A DNA stretch of 64,000 bases. Source: Sarcophilus harrisii (Eukaryota; Chordata; Mammalia; Dasyuromorphia; Dasyuridae). The DNA is taken from contig NC_045426.1 in assembly GCF_902635505.1 (NCBI RefSeq), positions 565,031,818-565,095,817 of the forward strand, given 5' to 3'. Shown in pieces: positions 11,690 to 22,870 of the stretch. The notes under the pieces were generated by a model. It saw only the letters and a program-made list of their open reading frames with translations. It did not search any database and was not told the DNA's origin. Made by a program: the position numbers and the translations under genes. Positions within the stretch are counted from its first letter, which is position 1. Each line of letters starts with the position of its first letter.

Positions 11690-12018
11690 TTTAGGGTTGG
11701 AACCTTAGAGACGAGCTAATAATAGCTAGCCTTTATCTAAAGCTTTAAATTTTGCAAAGTATATGTGTTATCTTAGTTGATTCTCAAAACAAATCTGCCT
11801 GGAAATATAATTATTATACATTTCCTCCTTCCCCCCCCCTTCCTTTCTTGCCTCCTCCTCCCCTCCCTTTCCTCTTCCTCCCCTCCCCTGTTTTTTTTTT
11901 TTTTTTTTTTTTTTTAAATAGATGAGAAAACTGAGGATCAGGGAGATGGAGAAAAGAGATTTAAATCTAGGTACCCTGACTCCAAATTGTCACACACACG
12001 CACACATACACACATACA
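11690..12018 (-). mobile_element. MIR/Mar1 split by a pyrimidine-rich tract
   Basis: The antisense SINE 3' part ('taatagctagcctttatcta', 'gcaaagtatatgtgttatct') is followed by about 90 bases of C/T-rich sequence and a T run (11817-11915). The SINE core then resumes ('agatgagaaaactgaggatc'). A short CA repeat follows at 11991-12018. The tract has expanded from the 'ttccccattttacag' zone of the SINE. Confidence 0.7.
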
Positions 12019-12019
12019 T

Positions 12020-12620
12020 TTCACTAAGTGGCCTAGCTTCTGGGGATGAGCTTCTACTAACTGAACTGTTCTGTTCTTTGGATAATAGTCTATCACTAGG
12101 CACAAAATTTTGAACCTGGTAAAATCTGCCAGAGTTCATATTTGGGTGCCATGACTTTAAAGAGCGCAGGATCATTTCCACAATATTAGGTGTATGTGGA
12201 TGGGGGAAGGAAAAGGAGGTGATAGGCACTTTATTAGAAATACAAAGCCTGAATGATTGCGGGGGGAAGGTGGTAAGTATTTTTCAGTGGTCTCTGCTTT
12301 TTTTCCCCTACTTCTAAGCAGAACAAAATTAAGGCTGTGGCTCCTCTACAACAAAGGCAATCAATAATGCAATTTTCCAACTTGAAAATGTAGTAGATTT
12401 TAGACCCAGTTCAAGTTAACTACATGCTATAAATTTGGATTTTCTGAACCTAAAGTTAAAGGTGATACACAGCATATAGAATAAGTAGTATTATAATAGA
12501 AACACCATAAGGAAATGAATATGGCTAGTTAGGACTTTAGAACATTACTGAAAGTATAGGAACCCCAAAGAAACTCAAATGAGATAAAATAGGCAAAGTA
12601 CGTTGGAGAAAGGGAAGAAA
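12020..12620. other. Unassigned intron sequence
   Basis: This is PSKH2 intron 1, about 1-1.5 kb from exon 1. No named repeat is seen. It could hold intronic regulatory DNA, but nothing specific is visible. Confidence 0.4.
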
Positions 12621-12624
12621 AGAA

Positions 12625-12850
12625 ACATTTTTATAGCACCTACTATTAGGAACTATGCTAACTTCTTTACATATCTCATTTGATCCTCACAAAAATTCAG
12701 TGATGTAGGTGCTATTATTATCCATATTTTACAGTGGAGGAAACTGAAGTAGAAATTGTTGTTACTTGCCCAGGATCCCCTCACTAGTGTCTGAGGAACT
12801 CAGATCTTTCTGACTATAGGTCCAGCACTTTATAATGCCATCTGCACTTA
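12625..12850 (-). mobile_element. MIR/CORE-SINE
   Basis: 'catctcatttgatcctcaca', 'gatgtaggtgctattattat', 'cagtggaggaaactgaagta' and 'aggtccagcactttataatg' follow the antisense MIR/Mar1 order, nearly full length. Confidence 0.85.
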
Positions 12851-12899
12851 AATTTTAAAGTGATATTTAAATGTTTCAGGAGGAGGAGAATGGAATGGA

Positions 12900-13050
12900 G
12901 TTCAAATTTTCTATGACATAATGAAAAGATGTCTGAACTAAAAATAAGGCAGGTTCTACCCCACATTAACTGGACTCTCTGACCAAATCATTTAATCATT
13001 TTGCCTGTTTCCTCAGCTGTAGAAAGAAGAAATTGGACTAGATGTAGGAC
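12900..13050 (+). mobile_element. MIR-like fragment
   Basis: 'ctgaccaaatcatttaatca', 'gcctgtttcctcagctgtag' and 'aaattggactagatgtagga' follow the sense MIR core and 3' end. It is old. Confidence 0.6.
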
Positions 13051-13439
13051 TTGGACTTAATGAACCCTAATTTACCCTCTAAACTTTAAACTCCTCTGAC
13101 CCTATTCCCTATAGAATCCTTTTTGGTTCAAAGGTTCTATAGCTTATTCTTTGATCTACTCCAGATAGAATGGGAGGTCTTGGGTTAGTTAAATACAGGG
13201 AACTGATGATAAGTGGAGAGATGCAGGTTACATTGTACTTAATCTCTTAGTCTTTCAGCCAAATCCCAAAAGACCTCCAATCCCCCGGAGTTGTGACCTT
13301 AGTTTCTTCACTCGTAAAACAAAAGGATTATGCAAGACAATTTCAAAGCTCTTTGGTTTTAAATTCACTATTTTATATTTTCTAAAGTGCTCTAGTTTCC
13401 TAAAGTACTTCTTTTTTCAGAGAACTTTTAACATCTGCT

Positions 13440-13960
13440 AGCCACCTCTCCATCCCTGCCGAGAAGAGATGACCCTCTGCCCATCACACCGTGCCCCCCA
13501 AAGCTCAGGGGATCTCGGGAGGCGCTTTACCTGGCTGTGACCCGCGGGTCGAACTTGGCCCGGTATCTGGCCACCTGCATTTTCTGAGCTGCCTCTGCTG
13601 CCGCTTCACGAGTTCCCCGATGTCCCACATGCCCAGCTTCCCCCTGCCCCATCTGCAGCGGACCACAGCTTCCTCCCCCTACTCCTTTTCCCCAGCTCAG
13701 GTGAAGGGAAGACCCCGGCAGCTCCGGGATGACTTTGCTACTGGTCCCACAGCCCATAGTCGATATGCAGGGGCAGAGCCCCTCCCGGAGTAGCAATTAA
13801 GCAGGGGACAGACGGGACTGACACTTCTGAGATACTTGTGAGGTTTCCTAGGGAAACCGCCCATTTATCCGTTCAGGGGACCAAATGCCTTTCTCTTCCA
13901 TTTTACAACTGGGAGTGGGGGGCGGGCACAGGAGGAAGAACTGTGTCACTGCTCAGGTCC
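13440..13960 (-). promoter_or_regulatory. GC-rich island spanning PSKH2 exon 1 and its likely promoter
   Basis: GC content and CpG dinucleotides rise sharply here relative to the AT-rich flanks (for example gacccgcgggtcg in the exon). The start codon is at 13757, and an in-frame TAA lies just upstream at about 13797-13799. Minus-strand transcription therefore probably starts between 13760 and 13960. No TATA box is evident. The promoter assignment is inferred from composition and position only. Confidence 0.5.
13531..13757 (-). CDS. PSKH2: PSKH2 exon 1: acylated N-terminus
   Basis: The exon encodes residues 1-75 plus two bases of codon 76. It starts MGCGTSSKVIPELPG: Gly2 fits N-myristoylation and Cys3 palmitoylation, the known way PSKH proteins reach membranes. 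A glycine-rich, low-complexity stretch (24-50) follows, then REAAAEAAQKMQVARYRAKFDPRVTAR, which matches the human PSKH2/PSKH1 linker just before the kinase domain. The exon ends GCCAG|gtaaag. Joined to exon 2 it gives AGA (Arg76) and continues YDIQALIG in frame. The start is the first ATG; the codon 13 positions upstream in the same frame is TTG. The variable stretch looks several residues longer than I recall for human. Confidence 0.93.
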
Positions 13961-14149
13961 TAGAGCTAGTGATTAGCTGCTGCCCCTCTTCCCCTCCCCC
14001 TACACCCCCACCTGAATCGAGCCTGAACAAGGTCAGAGACAACTTTGGCACTTACAAATCCAAGATTTTGTTTTGAAAAAACAGTCCCTCATAGTTGTCA
14101 TTTGTAAATGCTCACAGAGACATTACCCCTGTTATTGTAAGTTGATACG

Positions 14150-14285
14150 TTGACTAGGAATCAGGAGATTTGAATTGGAATCTATTATTAGAGGTTGCTA
14201 CTTCTTCATCTGTCTAAAAATAAAAATAAAAAGAGAGATGTGGCCTAAACTCACTTCCAATTCTAGTATTTTATGATCTCAAGAG
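14150..14285 (+). mobile_element. MIR-like fragment
   Basis: 'tgactaggaatcaggagatt', 'cttcttcatctgtctaaaaa' and 'cttccaattctagtatttta' give the sense MIR order. It is old, with a short A-rich expansion inside. Confidence 0.55.
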
Positions 14286-14379
14286 GGAGTAAGAGCATCA
14301 CCCCTCTGATTACTAATTGAGCTATCATAAGTTCTGAATCTCTCTCATAGGCTGAGTATAATAAAAAATGATAGTACCA

Positions 14380-14635
14380 CAAGGTTTACAATTTTCTTTA
14401 CACACTGAGGCAGGTAATAAAAACGAATGTATGATAAAGTTTGCAAATGTTTTCTTCACAACACTGAGCAGGTGGAAAAAAACATAATTATCCTGTAAAC
14501 TTTTTATAGATTTAAGAAATTAAGGTTCAAAAGAAGTTAAATGCCCACAGGCACACAGCTAATAAAGAGTGGAATTGGGCTTTGAACCTAGGAATCAGGA
14601 AAAATAGTCATCAGGCAAGGGCTTTTCTAGGACTT
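14380..14635 (-). mobile_element. MIR/CORE-SINE
   Basis: 'gataaagtttgcaaatgttt', 'catgcccacaggcacacagc'-like core (here atgcccacaggcacacagct) and 'tttgaacctaggaatcagga' are the antisense order. Confidence 0.7.
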
Positions 14636-14664
14636 TGGACATTTTTTCACCTGTGTTTCTTGCA

Positions 14665-14880
14665 ATTGTGGTATGGCAGAGCATTTTACTTTTAGTCAGG
14701 GAGGCCTGGATCTTGAATCCTGCCTCACACATTTAATAACTTTGTTATCTGTAACTTTAAGAAAATCATTTAATCTCTTTTGTTTTGTATTTTTCATCTG
14801 TAAAATGGGGATAATATTAGGACCTATGTCTCTCAAATAAGATATATAAAATACTTTGTAAAATTAAAGTACTTGTCTTT
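14665..14880 (+). mobile_element. MIR/CORE-SINE
   Basis: 'gtatggcagagcattttact', 'cagggaggcctggatcttga', 'tttcatctgtaaaatgggga' and 'taaaatactttgtaaaatta' run in sense order. Confidence 0.8.
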
Positions 14881-14884
14881 AGTT

Positions 14885-15485
14885 AATGCCCATTGCATTT
14901 GGTTTGAAACTTGTGACCAATTATCATGACTATACTTTGTGAAGGTGTGTCTTTGTGCTGGTGTCCCACCAGCTCCCCTTCATTAGAGAAGTGAAAGACT
15001 CTGACTGTGAAATATTGCACATACTATCAGATTCAGCTAATGCCTTGATTAGCTTTGCAAAACAAACTTTTCTCATTTTTCCTTCTACTCTTTTTATTCT
15101 GTATAATAGTAGTAGTTACTCTCTGGATGGGGAAGAGGAAGAAATATATTTGGAAATGAAAATTTAAAGAATAAAATATAACAAAAAAAAAAAAGAAATG
15201 ATAGAAATCAATAAGTAATTGGAACACTAAAACTAAGGTTAAATGAATGCTAAGCAAGATCTATTCATTTCTCAATTCTTATGAGACTTTTCAGATGGTC
15301 TTAAAAATCAAGCAACCTCATAATGTTTTAGAATAAATAGAAATTTGATCTGAGTCTGAAAGATATCTTTTGTCCTAAGATTTCTCCTAAATTACAGGAA
15401 CAGTCATTTATGTAACTTATCATACATTAAACTCAAGAACCATTTGAGATGTCTATATTATTAGTAAAATGTATTACTTTCATTT
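14885..15485. other. Unassigned intergenic sequence
   Basis: No repeat family or gene is recognised. An A-rich run sits near 15181-15195. Confidence 0.4.
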
Positions 15486-15487
15486 GT

Positions 15488-15710
15488 TGTAATAATAGTT
15501 CACATTTATGTAACTCTTTAAGGTTCTGTAAAGTGCTTTTCTCACAATAGTCCTATGAGACAATGGAAGGATAATTATTATCATTTTATAGATATTGAAA
15601 CAAGTTAAGAGAAAATTAAATAATTTGCCCATCTTCACAAAGCTAGTGTCAGAGTCAGGATTTGATGTCCTGTCTCCTGACTCCAAGTCAATGGCTCTTA
15701 ATAATATGAC
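15488..15710 (-). mobile_element. MIR/CORE-SINE
   Basis: 'taatagttcacatttatgta', 'aagtgcttttctcacaatag', 'atcattttatagatattgaa' and 'ctcctgactccaagtcaatg' are in antisense order. It abuts the next SINE in the opposite orientation. Confidence 0.85.
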
Positions 15711-15717
15711 CTTAATC

Positions 15718-15972
15718 AAGAAGCAGCTATATGACACAGTGAGCAGAGCACTGTACCTAGAGTCAGGATAGATCAGAGATGAATATCTGACCTCAAACTC
15801 TTACTAGAGTGAGACTCTGGGAAAGCATTTAACCTCTGTTTCAGTTTTCTCATCTGTAAAATCAAGGTTATAATAACAACTACTTCTGGGTTGTTGTGAA
15901 GATCAAATTAGATAGTATTTGTAAAGCTCTTAGCAAACTTGAAAGCATTATATAAATGCTATTATTATTTAA
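15718..15972 (+). mobile_element. Mar1/MIR-type SINE, near full length
   Basis: The head is 'gcagctatatgacacagtga', then 'agagcactgtacctagagtc', 'ttctcatctgtaaaatcaag', 'gtaaagctcttagcaaactt' and 'tataaatgctattattattt'. The tRNA-derived head and MIR-type tail are both present. Confidence 0.88.
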
Positions 15973-15974
15973 AA

Positions 15975-17145
15975 ATTAATTAGCTTCTATGTACATAAAT
16001 AATATCATGCAAATTAACCCTGTTATAAGAGAGAAAAGTTTGGATGGCAGAAAAAATCATCTATGCATATGAATTACTACTGAGCAACTAATGAATTCAA
16101 CATGCAAATAGAGAGAATATTAATTTTCTGTATAAACAAAGGATGAGTGAGGTGTGAAGATCCACCAGGAGAGTGAATGTTCATCATAGAGTAATCAGCA
16201 GGATTATTCAGACAGAATTAATTAAATAAGATATTGACTTCTTTAAAAGAAATTTAAAGTCAAAAAGAAAATCAAGGATACATCCCAGAATCATTGAATC
16301 TGAGAAACAGTGACCTCCTGATTCCAATGTCAGCCCAGGAGGATACACTTGTTTTGCTCTCCTTCAGACTAGTATACAACCATGATCAACACAGAGGCAA
16401 GGAAGGTGCCTTCAGCTAAGTACTTTGTCATTGCTTATTATCCTTCCATGCCATGGCTAAGTAGAATTTTTTGGAGAGGAGGAGGAGGAATAGGGAGAAG
16501 AGAAAGGAAGGAAAGAGGGAATGGAAAGGGGAAAGTAGGAAGGAAAAAGTGGAAGGAATTCGTTTGTGTGCCGAATTCTAACAAATTCCATCTTTTCTCA
16601 TTTTGACTATCTTGGCAGGATTGAAATATTCAGGTAGCTTCCATCTTGTGATGAGGAGAAGTGCCCTTAGACGTAGCTGTTTAAAAAGTTAGAGAGATGC
16701 AATTAAATGTACTTATTTGATAGCCATTCAGGAGAAAGAGCTGAATACAGGAGATTAAAATAGTGGGGGGAGGGGAGAGGTAGGGGAGATAGCTTCAAGT
16801 TAAAAGCCATGGGTGAAAGTCTTTGGCTGCTCCGAGGTGGGAGTTATAGAGTCTGAACTTTCAGAATTTTGATCTGTCTGGGTGAGGAGGAAAGATGAAG
16901 GGAAATGGAAGGAAAGTTGATTTAAAAACTAAAGGGTTTACAGATTGGAAAGGTGCATGCTGTGTGTGTTGTTAATTTGTTGGTACTATAAACTCATTGC
17001 CACATTACAATTATAGTTCCCAGTAGTCCATGCAGTTGAGATTTATGTACACTATCATTTTGAATTATGTTTAAACTTTTATGTCTTCCAGGCAAACTTT
17101 TAATGAATTAATGGGTATAGAATGAGTGGAAAGGTTTTTTCTTTA
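15975..17145. other. Unassigned intergenic sequence with a purine-rich tract
   Basis: No transposon is recognised. A G/A-rich tract at about 16470-16560 and another at 16760-16800 are low complexity and explain the open frame at 16382-16606. Confidence 0.45.
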
Positions 17146-17149
17146 ATTT

Positions 17150-18465
17150 AATTTTTACTTCAATTTTTTTCTCCATTACATATAAGCAAAATTTTAAACA
17201 TTCTTTTTTTTAAAAATGAGATTATTTATGGACATTCTTTTTCTTCTTCTTTTTCATCTTCATCTTTTTTTTTTCTTTTTTTACATATTTCCATGAGTCA
17301 TGTCGAGAGAGAGAAATCAGAACAAAAGGGAAAAATCATGAGAAAGGAAAAAAAAAAAAAACAAGAAAAAATAGGTGGAAATAGTATCCTTCAATTCATA
17401 CTCAATCTCAATAGTTGTCTCTCTGGATGCAGATGGCATTTTCCATCCAAAGTTTATTGGAATTGCCTTAGGTTATTGAATTGCTGAGAACTAAGTCTAT
17501 CACAGCTGATCATCATATAGTTTTGCTGTTGCTATGTTCAATGTTTTCTTGGTTCTGATCACTTCATTCAACATCAATTGATATTAAGTTTTTCCAGGCT
17601 TTTCTAAAATCAGCCTGCTCATCATTTCTTTTACAATAGTAATGTTGCATTACCTTCATATGCCATAACTTAAGCCATTCCCTAACTGATAGAATTCCAC
17701 TCATTTTCTAGTTCTTTGCCATCACAAAAAGAGTTGCTATAGTCATTTTTGCACATGTGAGTCTTTTTCCATCTTTTTTTTTTTTTTTTTTTTTTTTTGG
17801 TCTCTTTGAGATACAGACCCAATAGTGCCATTGGTAAGTCAATAAGTGGCACAGTTTAATAGCCCTTTGGGAAGAGTCCTAAGTTGCTCTTCAGAATGGT
17901 TATATCAATTCACAATGCCACCAACAATGCTTTAGTTTTCTGGTTTTCCCACATCCCCTTCAACTTTATTGTTTTCTTTTCCTGTCATCTTAGCCAATCT
18001 GATAGGAGTAAGGCAGTACCTCAAAGTTGTTTGAATTTGCATTTCTTTAATCAACAGCAATTACATCATTTTTTCATATGACTATAAATGGCTTTAATTT
18101 CTTAATTTGAAAATTGTCTGTTTATATCCTCTGACCACTTATAAATTGGGGAATGACTTGTATGCTTATAAATTTGATTCAGTTCTCTATACACTTTAGA
18201 AATGAGGCCTTTATCAAAAACACTGGCTGTAAAAATTGTTTCCCAGATTTCTGCTTTCTTTCAAATCTTGGATACATTTGTTTTGTTATACAAAACCTTT
18301 TTAAATTTAATGTAATCAAAACTATCCGTTTTGCATTTTATAATATTCTCTATTTCTTGTTTGGTCACAAATTCCTCGATTCTCCAAAGATATGAAAGGT
18401 AAACTATCTCTTTCTCTTCTAATTTGCTTACAGTATCATCCTTTATGTCTTAATCACTTTATCAT
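17150..18465 (-). mobile_element. L1 LINE, 3' 1.3 kb, antisense
   Basis: From left to right this is the antisense of L1 from its 3' end into ORF2: 'tcatgtcgagagagagaaat', 'ctctggatgcagatggcatt', 'cattccctaactgatagaat', 'cttcagaatggttatatcaa', 'cctgtcatcttagccaatct', 'attggggaatgacttgtatg' and 'taatcaaaactatccgtttt'. The frame is interrupted many times. It is an older subfamily than 36684-38245. A tiny antisense L1 3' end also lies at 18472-18515. Confidence 0.9.
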
Positions 18466-18534
18466 TTTAAAAAATTTGAGTTCCAAATTCTCTCCTTTCC
18501 TCCCTCTCTGAAGTGTTTTTTCTAAGCAGAATAA

Positions 18535-18600
18535 TGGGAATCAAATTTAGTACAGTTTCTGACAGATATTAGGCACTTAATGTTTATTGATTTATTGCAA
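18535..18600 (+). mobile_element. L2 tail scrap
   Basis: 'agatattaggcacttaatgt' followed by ttattga matches the last bases of L2. Confidence 0.5.
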
Positions 18601-19375
18601 AATTCAGATATTATACCTAGAGTAAGCACATGGACAACACCCACAAAGAGATGGAACTGAGTGGGTGAGTTGTAGCCAGTTATTCTGGGAGCCCAAAAGA
18701 GGCACAGGGAATTTGGCAGATACACCATTTTCAGTACCAGTTAACAAGTCCAAGGTCCTAACAGCAAAATGTAGCCAGGAACTGATCCCAATATCCACTT
18801 CAAGTTATATGTTTTACTCATTTCCATCCTTGGACCTAATAAATTATACAATATATATCTGTAGAATTGAATTGAACTGTTGACAAAACATTTTACTACT
18901 TCTTTTCTCCAACAATAATTATACATGACCATCTATTTGAATTCCTTTTTTTCCTTCAAAGCTGAGTAGAATTCATCTGCCTTCCTAACAAATGAAATTA
19001 TAATCATCTTGAATATGATATTCTAATTGTTAACTCCTACTGAAAACAATCAAGAAATATACTTTCTAACAATTCTTGTGTCTTGAAACATATTCATAAA
19101 TATTATGATACAGTTTCAAGGATTTGGGATTAAAAATAAATATAATAAATGGACTGATAATATAATTTATATGCTTGTCTGAATTCTGTGTGCATATCTG
19201 TATTTCACACATTTTATTGGTAAAGAGATTTGTCATATTTATTTATGTATGTAATATGTTTTATCCCATAGAGTAAATTAACTAAAGAATTAAAACCAAT
19301 TTTTTTTCTTATTTCACCAATGCATTTTTAACACATATGCTAAAAGTAGATTGCTGTAATTGAAATATTCGAGCC
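18600..19375. other. Unassigned intergenic sequence
   Basis: Overlapping small open frames on both strands at 18522-18932 share no family resemblance. No repeat is recognised. Confidence 0.4.
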
Positions 19376-19379
19376 AGCT

Positions 19380-19465
19380 GAATAAATGGAAGCTGTACCC
19401 AGCACCTTGTATAGTGTCATACCCCCAGTGGTGCTCAGTAAATATTAATTCAATAAATTGAAGTC
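19380..19465 (+). mobile_element. L2 3' end fragment
   Basis: 'cagcaccttgtatagtgtca' and 'gtgctcagtaaatattaatt' fit the L2 tail. Confidence 0.55.
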
Positions 19466-19857
19466 AACTTGCAACCCCTGAACAGAAAAATCTCCCCCAT
19501 ACTCAATGCCTACTTATTTCCCAAAACTATCATAAGCTTTGCTTAGAGTTACTTGCTATTAGAGTGTTACATTTACAACAACATGCAATTTAGCTTTCTA
19601 TTGAATTATTCAATGCAGTTGCTGTGCTTTTCCCTACATAACCTTCTAAATTCATTTTGGCACCAAAGCTGGGAATCAACACAGCTGAGCAAATCCTAGA
19701 ATCAGTGTTTTGGAAACACAAAGACTTGGGATCCAGAGCTTCTCAAGGCCAAGTCCCTGCATATGACTAGGTAAGAGATTTTCTTCATAAAAGATATCCT
19801 CACCTTTACCACTCAAGATTCCAAGAGATATCCTTACATTGTTTTGTTTTGTTTTAA

Positions 19858-20008
19858 TTGTGGGACAGCTAGATGGCACAGTGGATAGACCACCAACCCT
19901 GAAATCAGGAGGATCTGAATTCAAATGCAGCCTCAGATCAGACACTTATTAGCTGTGTGATTCTGGGCAAGTCACTTAAGCCCCAATAGTTTCCTTCTCC
20001 TCCCAAAA
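19858..20008 (+). mobile_element. Short marsupial SINE
   Basis: 'gggacagctagatggcacag', 'atagaccaccaaccctgaaa', 'ttagctgtgtgattctgggc' and 'aagtcacttaagccccaata' are the standard order of the ~135-bp marsupial tRNA-type SINE. It ends in a C/A-rich tail. Confidence 0.92.
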
Positions 20009-20039
20009 AACTAGTCATCTTGCTTTTCACAAAAGATAT

Positions 20040-20335
20040 TCTATCTCCTATATTCTCTAGGCTTTCATATCTGTAATTCTATTCCTTCTTATCTCCAACT
20101 GAGAACACCTAATTTTCTTCACAACTCAGTTTCAGGGCCACCTTATATACACAGTTTCATGATTCCTCCAGCTGATTGTGTTCTCCCCTTCCCCCATTAC
20201 TTTGTATAAATTCATATATATACATGTTGATTTTTTCAAATAGAATACAACCAGTTACTTAAAGGTAGCTCCTGTTTCATCTTTATCTTTGAATTTCCAA
20301 TAGCCAGCAATAATCATGCACATTTTTTTCTCACT
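20040..20335 (+). mobile_element. L2 LINE 3' fragment
   Basis: 'cagtttcagggccaccttat', 'gattcctccagctgattgtg' and 'tcttatctccaactgagaac' resemble the L2 region just before its tail. Confidence 0.6.
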
Positions 20336-20379
20336 ATAGGGAGAGAATTCCCTTTACCTTTCTAGTCACCTAAGTTCAC

Positions 20380-21050
20380 AATTTTAGCACTATCTGCGAC
20401 TCTCTTTCACTCCATATATCAAGTCAATTGCCATATCATACTATTCCTACCTCTATATCCACCACTACCTTTGTTCAAGTTAGACCTTCATCATCTTGCA
20501 CCAGCTACTTACTGGTCCTCTTGGCTCAAGGCTTTCCTCACTCCAAAACATTCTACACACAACAGTGACTTTGGAAACAGCCAAAATAATTTTCCTAAAG
20601 CATAGATCTAACCATGTTACTCAACCAACTCCAGGGAACTGAAAAGGGAGGAGGGGAAATCAGGGTGTACCCAGCACAAGGACATGATGTTCTGTGATTG
20701 GAAACCAAACTATTGCCTCTGGGTCCTAAAGTTGAGAGTGAAATATAAATCTCTGTTTGGATTTTAACATAATTTATAATCTGCTCCCAATCAATCTTTC
20801 CAGACTCCTTGGACAATACTCCACCTCTCAACTCTGCAATCCAGCCAAATGACCTCTCTCTGTTCCTCATACATGACATTCTACCTCCTGTCTCCATACT
20901 TTGGACTCACCATTCCACAAGCCTGAAAGGCACATCCTTTTCATTCTTGTCCATAGAGTCCCTCTCTTTTTACATTCTACTCATGTACCATCTTCTGAAT
21001 AAATGCTTTTTTGTTCCTCTAACTATTTTCCTTCTAAACATTTAACCTCT
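20380..21050 (+). mobile_element. L2 LINE, about 670 bp
   Basis: In L2 order it reads 'catatatcaagtcaattgcc', 'aattttcctaaagcatagat', 'aactccagggaactgaaaag', 'tttccagactccttggacaa' and 'aatgcttttttgttcctcta'. It is broken by small indels. It lies tail to tail with the antisense L2 that begins at 21085. Confidence 0.8.
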
Positions 21051-21084
21051 TTGTTTTCATTAAAAATTTTTTAATAAACATAAT

Positions 21085-21400
21085 GTTTAATAAACTTAAG
21101 TTCATGCTATATGCAAGGCACTCAGCTAAGAGTTAGGGGTACAAATGATAAAAAAAAAAAAAAAGCATAATCCCTATAGTACAGGAGTTTACTATCTAAT
21201 GAGGGCACACAAAAAGAAGCTGAGAAGGGGAAGGAACTAGAGCAATACTCAGCCCTGGAGTATAATATAGAGTTGAAACCAAGCACAGCTGCTGATGGAA
21301 AATGGAAAGTTATTTGGAAAGTTCTGATGTGAGCTCTCAGTAAAGGAAGGAATTGGTAGGAGTTCAAGTGATCAGATTAACTTGGATGAGGAATGGTATT
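21085..21400 (-). mobile_element. L2 LINE, antisense
   Basis: 'taataaacttaagttcatgc', 'caaggcactcagctaagagt', 'caggagtttactatctaatg' and 'agctgagaaggggaaggaac' follow the reverse complement of L2. A 15-A run sits inside at 21150. Confidence 0.7.
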
Positions 21401-21439
21401 CCTTAAACTCTAAATCCAGTAGAGCTAATGATATAAAAT

Positions 21440-21580
21440 GAGGAGTAACATTTGGATTTATTCACTTTATTTTTTTATGCTGTGCATACTGATATATGGA
21501 TTTGTGTCCCTAGCTAACTAGCACAGAACCTCACACATAGTAGGCACTTAAATAATATTAATAAAATAATTGAATAGCAC
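21440..21580 (+). mobile_element. L2 3' end
   Basis: 'ctaactagcacagaacctca' and 'cacatagtaggcacttaaat' match the L2 tail. Confidence 0.65.
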
Positions 21581-21594
21581 TTTTCCTACTATTT

Positions 21595-21715
21595 AATATC
21601 TTAAAGAGTTGCCTAAGAAACTGAGAAATGAAATCATTTGTCCAAGATCTCATAGATGGTTTGTTTGGAGACAGAAATTGGACCTTATTCTTAACTCTAA
21701 CTTATTCTTAACAAA
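21595..21715 (-). mobile_element. MIR fragment
   Basis: 'gaaactgagaaatgaaatca' and 'tttgtccaagatctcataga' match the antisense MIR core. It is short and worn. Confidence 0.55.
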
Positions 21716-21889
21716 GTAGATCCTCAATAACTACTTGTTAATTAATTGATTCCTTGACATCATCCCACATCAAACAGTGATTAAAGACTGAAAGAAAAAA
21801 AAATAGTTATTCTTGTTATAAACAATATTGATGAAGGGGATGATAAGGAAGGAATGAGAGTCCACATGACTTACTAACTGTAGTGCTAT

Positions 21890-22060
21890 ATGTGGAATAA
21901 AGAAAACAAATTGCTCTACCTTTCTGATCATCAGTTTTCCCAAATATAAAATAGTAATAATAATAATATTAGGAAGGCCTTCCCCACAGGGATATTACAA
22001 GGATCAAAATCGATAATATATGTGAAGGAATTTGCAAACTTTTTTAGAGTGACATATATA
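21890..22060 (+). mobile_element. MIR/CORE-SINE 3' half
   Basis: 'catcagttttcccaaatata', 'gggatattacaaggatcaaa' and 'gtgaaggaatttgcaaactt' match the sense MIR/Mar1 3' half. An AAT-rich stretch lies inside. Confidence 0.7.
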
Positions 22061-22795
22061 TGAAAAGAATCCATATTTTAAAACTATTTGGTTTTGCTTT
22101 AAACCTTCAATCTGTTTTAGAATTTAGCCTTATCTGCTAATAAAAGTGCAGAAAAAGACCTGTGGTAATCATAGAGTCTGTGGGAAACTCCATTTCTAAC
22201 ACCCCTCTGATTCTGAATTATGTTTATTTTCAAAATAAACGAAGAAAGAAGACCAAAAAAGAGGGTGTATTGTAGGTAAAATGAGGTATTAGCTCCATTT
22301 AGGATGATTTCCCCTTGGAGCAGCTGGGAGTTTGCTTTTTCTGTCACATCTTCTTTAATTTGAAAGGCTTCCTGCTGAGATTAATTTTCTTTCAAGCAAT
22401 CCTATCACTGAAACATCAGTTTGAAGGTGTTCATTTTGTCAGCTTCCCTCTCCCCAAGGTGTAGACTGAAGGTTTGCAATGAAAAGTTGCATGGGGTTTC
22501 TTTCTTTAAACTCATCTCACAAGCTATAGGATATGTTGACAGAGCAGTCCGGAAAGCTTTTCTGTGCTTTCCCCCGTAAACAAATAATAATGAGCCTTGA
22601 AGTAGAACATTTCTGTGTGAAATGAAGATGCTGAATACTTTTTCACTTTCATCACTATCCCATGGCAAAGGACTATGTCCAGACTGAAATCTCTATTTGA
22701 GGTCAAGCAGTTGCAATAGCTCAAAAAAAAATCTTGAATGGTTTTTCAAAGTTAATGGCAAATTGTTTTGTATGGGTCCAACATATTTGTAAATA
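22060..22795. other. Unassigned intergenic sequence
   Basis: About 700 bases without a repeat I can name. Short minus-strand frames (22117-22347, 22405-22724) have no known product. Confidence 0.4.
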
Positions 22796-22797
22796 AC

Positions 22798-22870
22798 TAT
22801 GCACTCTTGCTATGTGATCCTGACAAGTCGCTTAACTCTGATTGCCTTTAAGGAAAAAAAAAAAAAAAAA
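22798..22870 (+). mobile_element. SINE 3' end with poly-A
   Basis: 'ctatgtgatcctgacaagtc' and 'gcttaactctgattgccttt' end in about 20 A. A second SINE follows directly, apparently landed in or next to this poly-A tail. Confidence 0.75.

Noticed and set aside
13758-13796. A longer PSKH2 N-terminus with 13 extra residues.
   Set aside because: The upstream codon is TTG, an in-frame stop lies just before it, and MGCG is the conserved acylated start of the family.
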